NCBI GenBank assembly: GCA_023265625.1
Contig: JAHFST010000009.1
Span: 62,001-126,000 of the forward strand
Source of the DNA: Deltaproteobacteria bacterium
Lineage (GTDB): Bacteria > UBA10199 > JACPAL01 > JAHFST01
Direction of reading: 5' to 3'
Length of the DNA: 64,000 nucleotides
Shown here: piece by piece, positions 63,997 to 64,000 of the stretch
Layout: the number at the start of each line of letters is the position of its first letter
How positions within the stretch are numbered: position 1 is the first letter of the stretch
The notes under the pieces: model-generated
Seen by the model: the letters and a program-made list of their open reading frames with translations, nothing else
What the model was told of the DNA's origin: nothing
Databases searched by the model: none
Position numbers and translations under genes: made by a program

Positions 63997-64000
63997 CGTC

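Overview
The window looks like a chromosomal piece of a Gram-negative bacterium of the broad deltaproteobacterial type (Myxococcota, Bdellovibrionota or a related uncultured lineage). This rests on the style of the accessory genes: secreted proteins with thrombospondin type-3 (TSP3) calcium repeats, a Ser/Thr kinase fused to a sigma-54 activator, SpvB/Rhs giants and an OmpA-like protein. The lineage is an inference, because there is no rRNA in the window. None of the five tRNA genes encodes its CCA end, and TTG starts occur.

Region 1 (1-11.7 kb) is housekeeping. On the + strand it has a partial unknown gene, a B12-binding radical SAM protein, rarA, an acyl-CoA thioesterase and a possible lysozyme-fold protein. 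On the - strand it has a small cytochrome c, tRNA-Asp, a broken second tRNA-Asp, tRNA-Val, the protein-quality operon tig-clpP-clpX-lon and tRNA-Leu. Small palindromic repeats sit among the tRNAs.

Region 2 (11.8-25.5 kb) is a tightly packed three-gene + strand operon. It encodes a 1,896-aa TSP3 and beta-propeller surface protein, a subtilisin-like protease with the same C-terminal architecture, and a 1,407-aa regulator (kinase, P-loop ATPase, TPR, GAF, sigma-54 AAA+ domain, Fis-type HTH). A Fic-family gene follows on the - strand.

Region 3 (26.7-55.5 kb) holds two operons. Each starts with a near-perfect sigma-54 promoter sharing the 14-base string CGCACCTTGGCATG, and each promoter has a TATACA-N2-TGTRTA palindrome about 135-143 bases upstream of the expected start site. 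The first operon (27.0-31.2 kb) encodes a matrixin-like metalloprotease with TSP3 repeats plus small secreted proteins. The second (31.4-55.5 kb) is a 24-kb chain of overlapping genes: a HEAT-like protein, an FG-GAP lipoprotein, a small Pro-rich secreted protein, two approximately 2,300-residue secreted SpvB/Rhs proteins (the first ending in an HExxH domain), a TSP3 protein, an OmpA-like protein and a giant parallel beta-helix protein. I infer that the fused kinase/sigma-54 activator at 21.3 kb switches on both operons. The whole 11.8-55.5 kb block would then be one regulated extracellular protease/Rhs system, which is the most interesting content of the window.

Region 4 (55.5-64 kb) is mixed: tRNA-Arg, a decayed S23/four-helix-bundle gene, tRNA-Lys, repeats, a HAD-like protein, unknown genes, a 93-bp inverted-repeat element, two toxin-antitoxin modules (RHH/RelE-like and BrnT/BrnA), hslO, and a two-gene amino-acid operon (asparaginase II type plus a Glu/Leu/Phe/Val-type dehydrogenase) that runs to the window edge.
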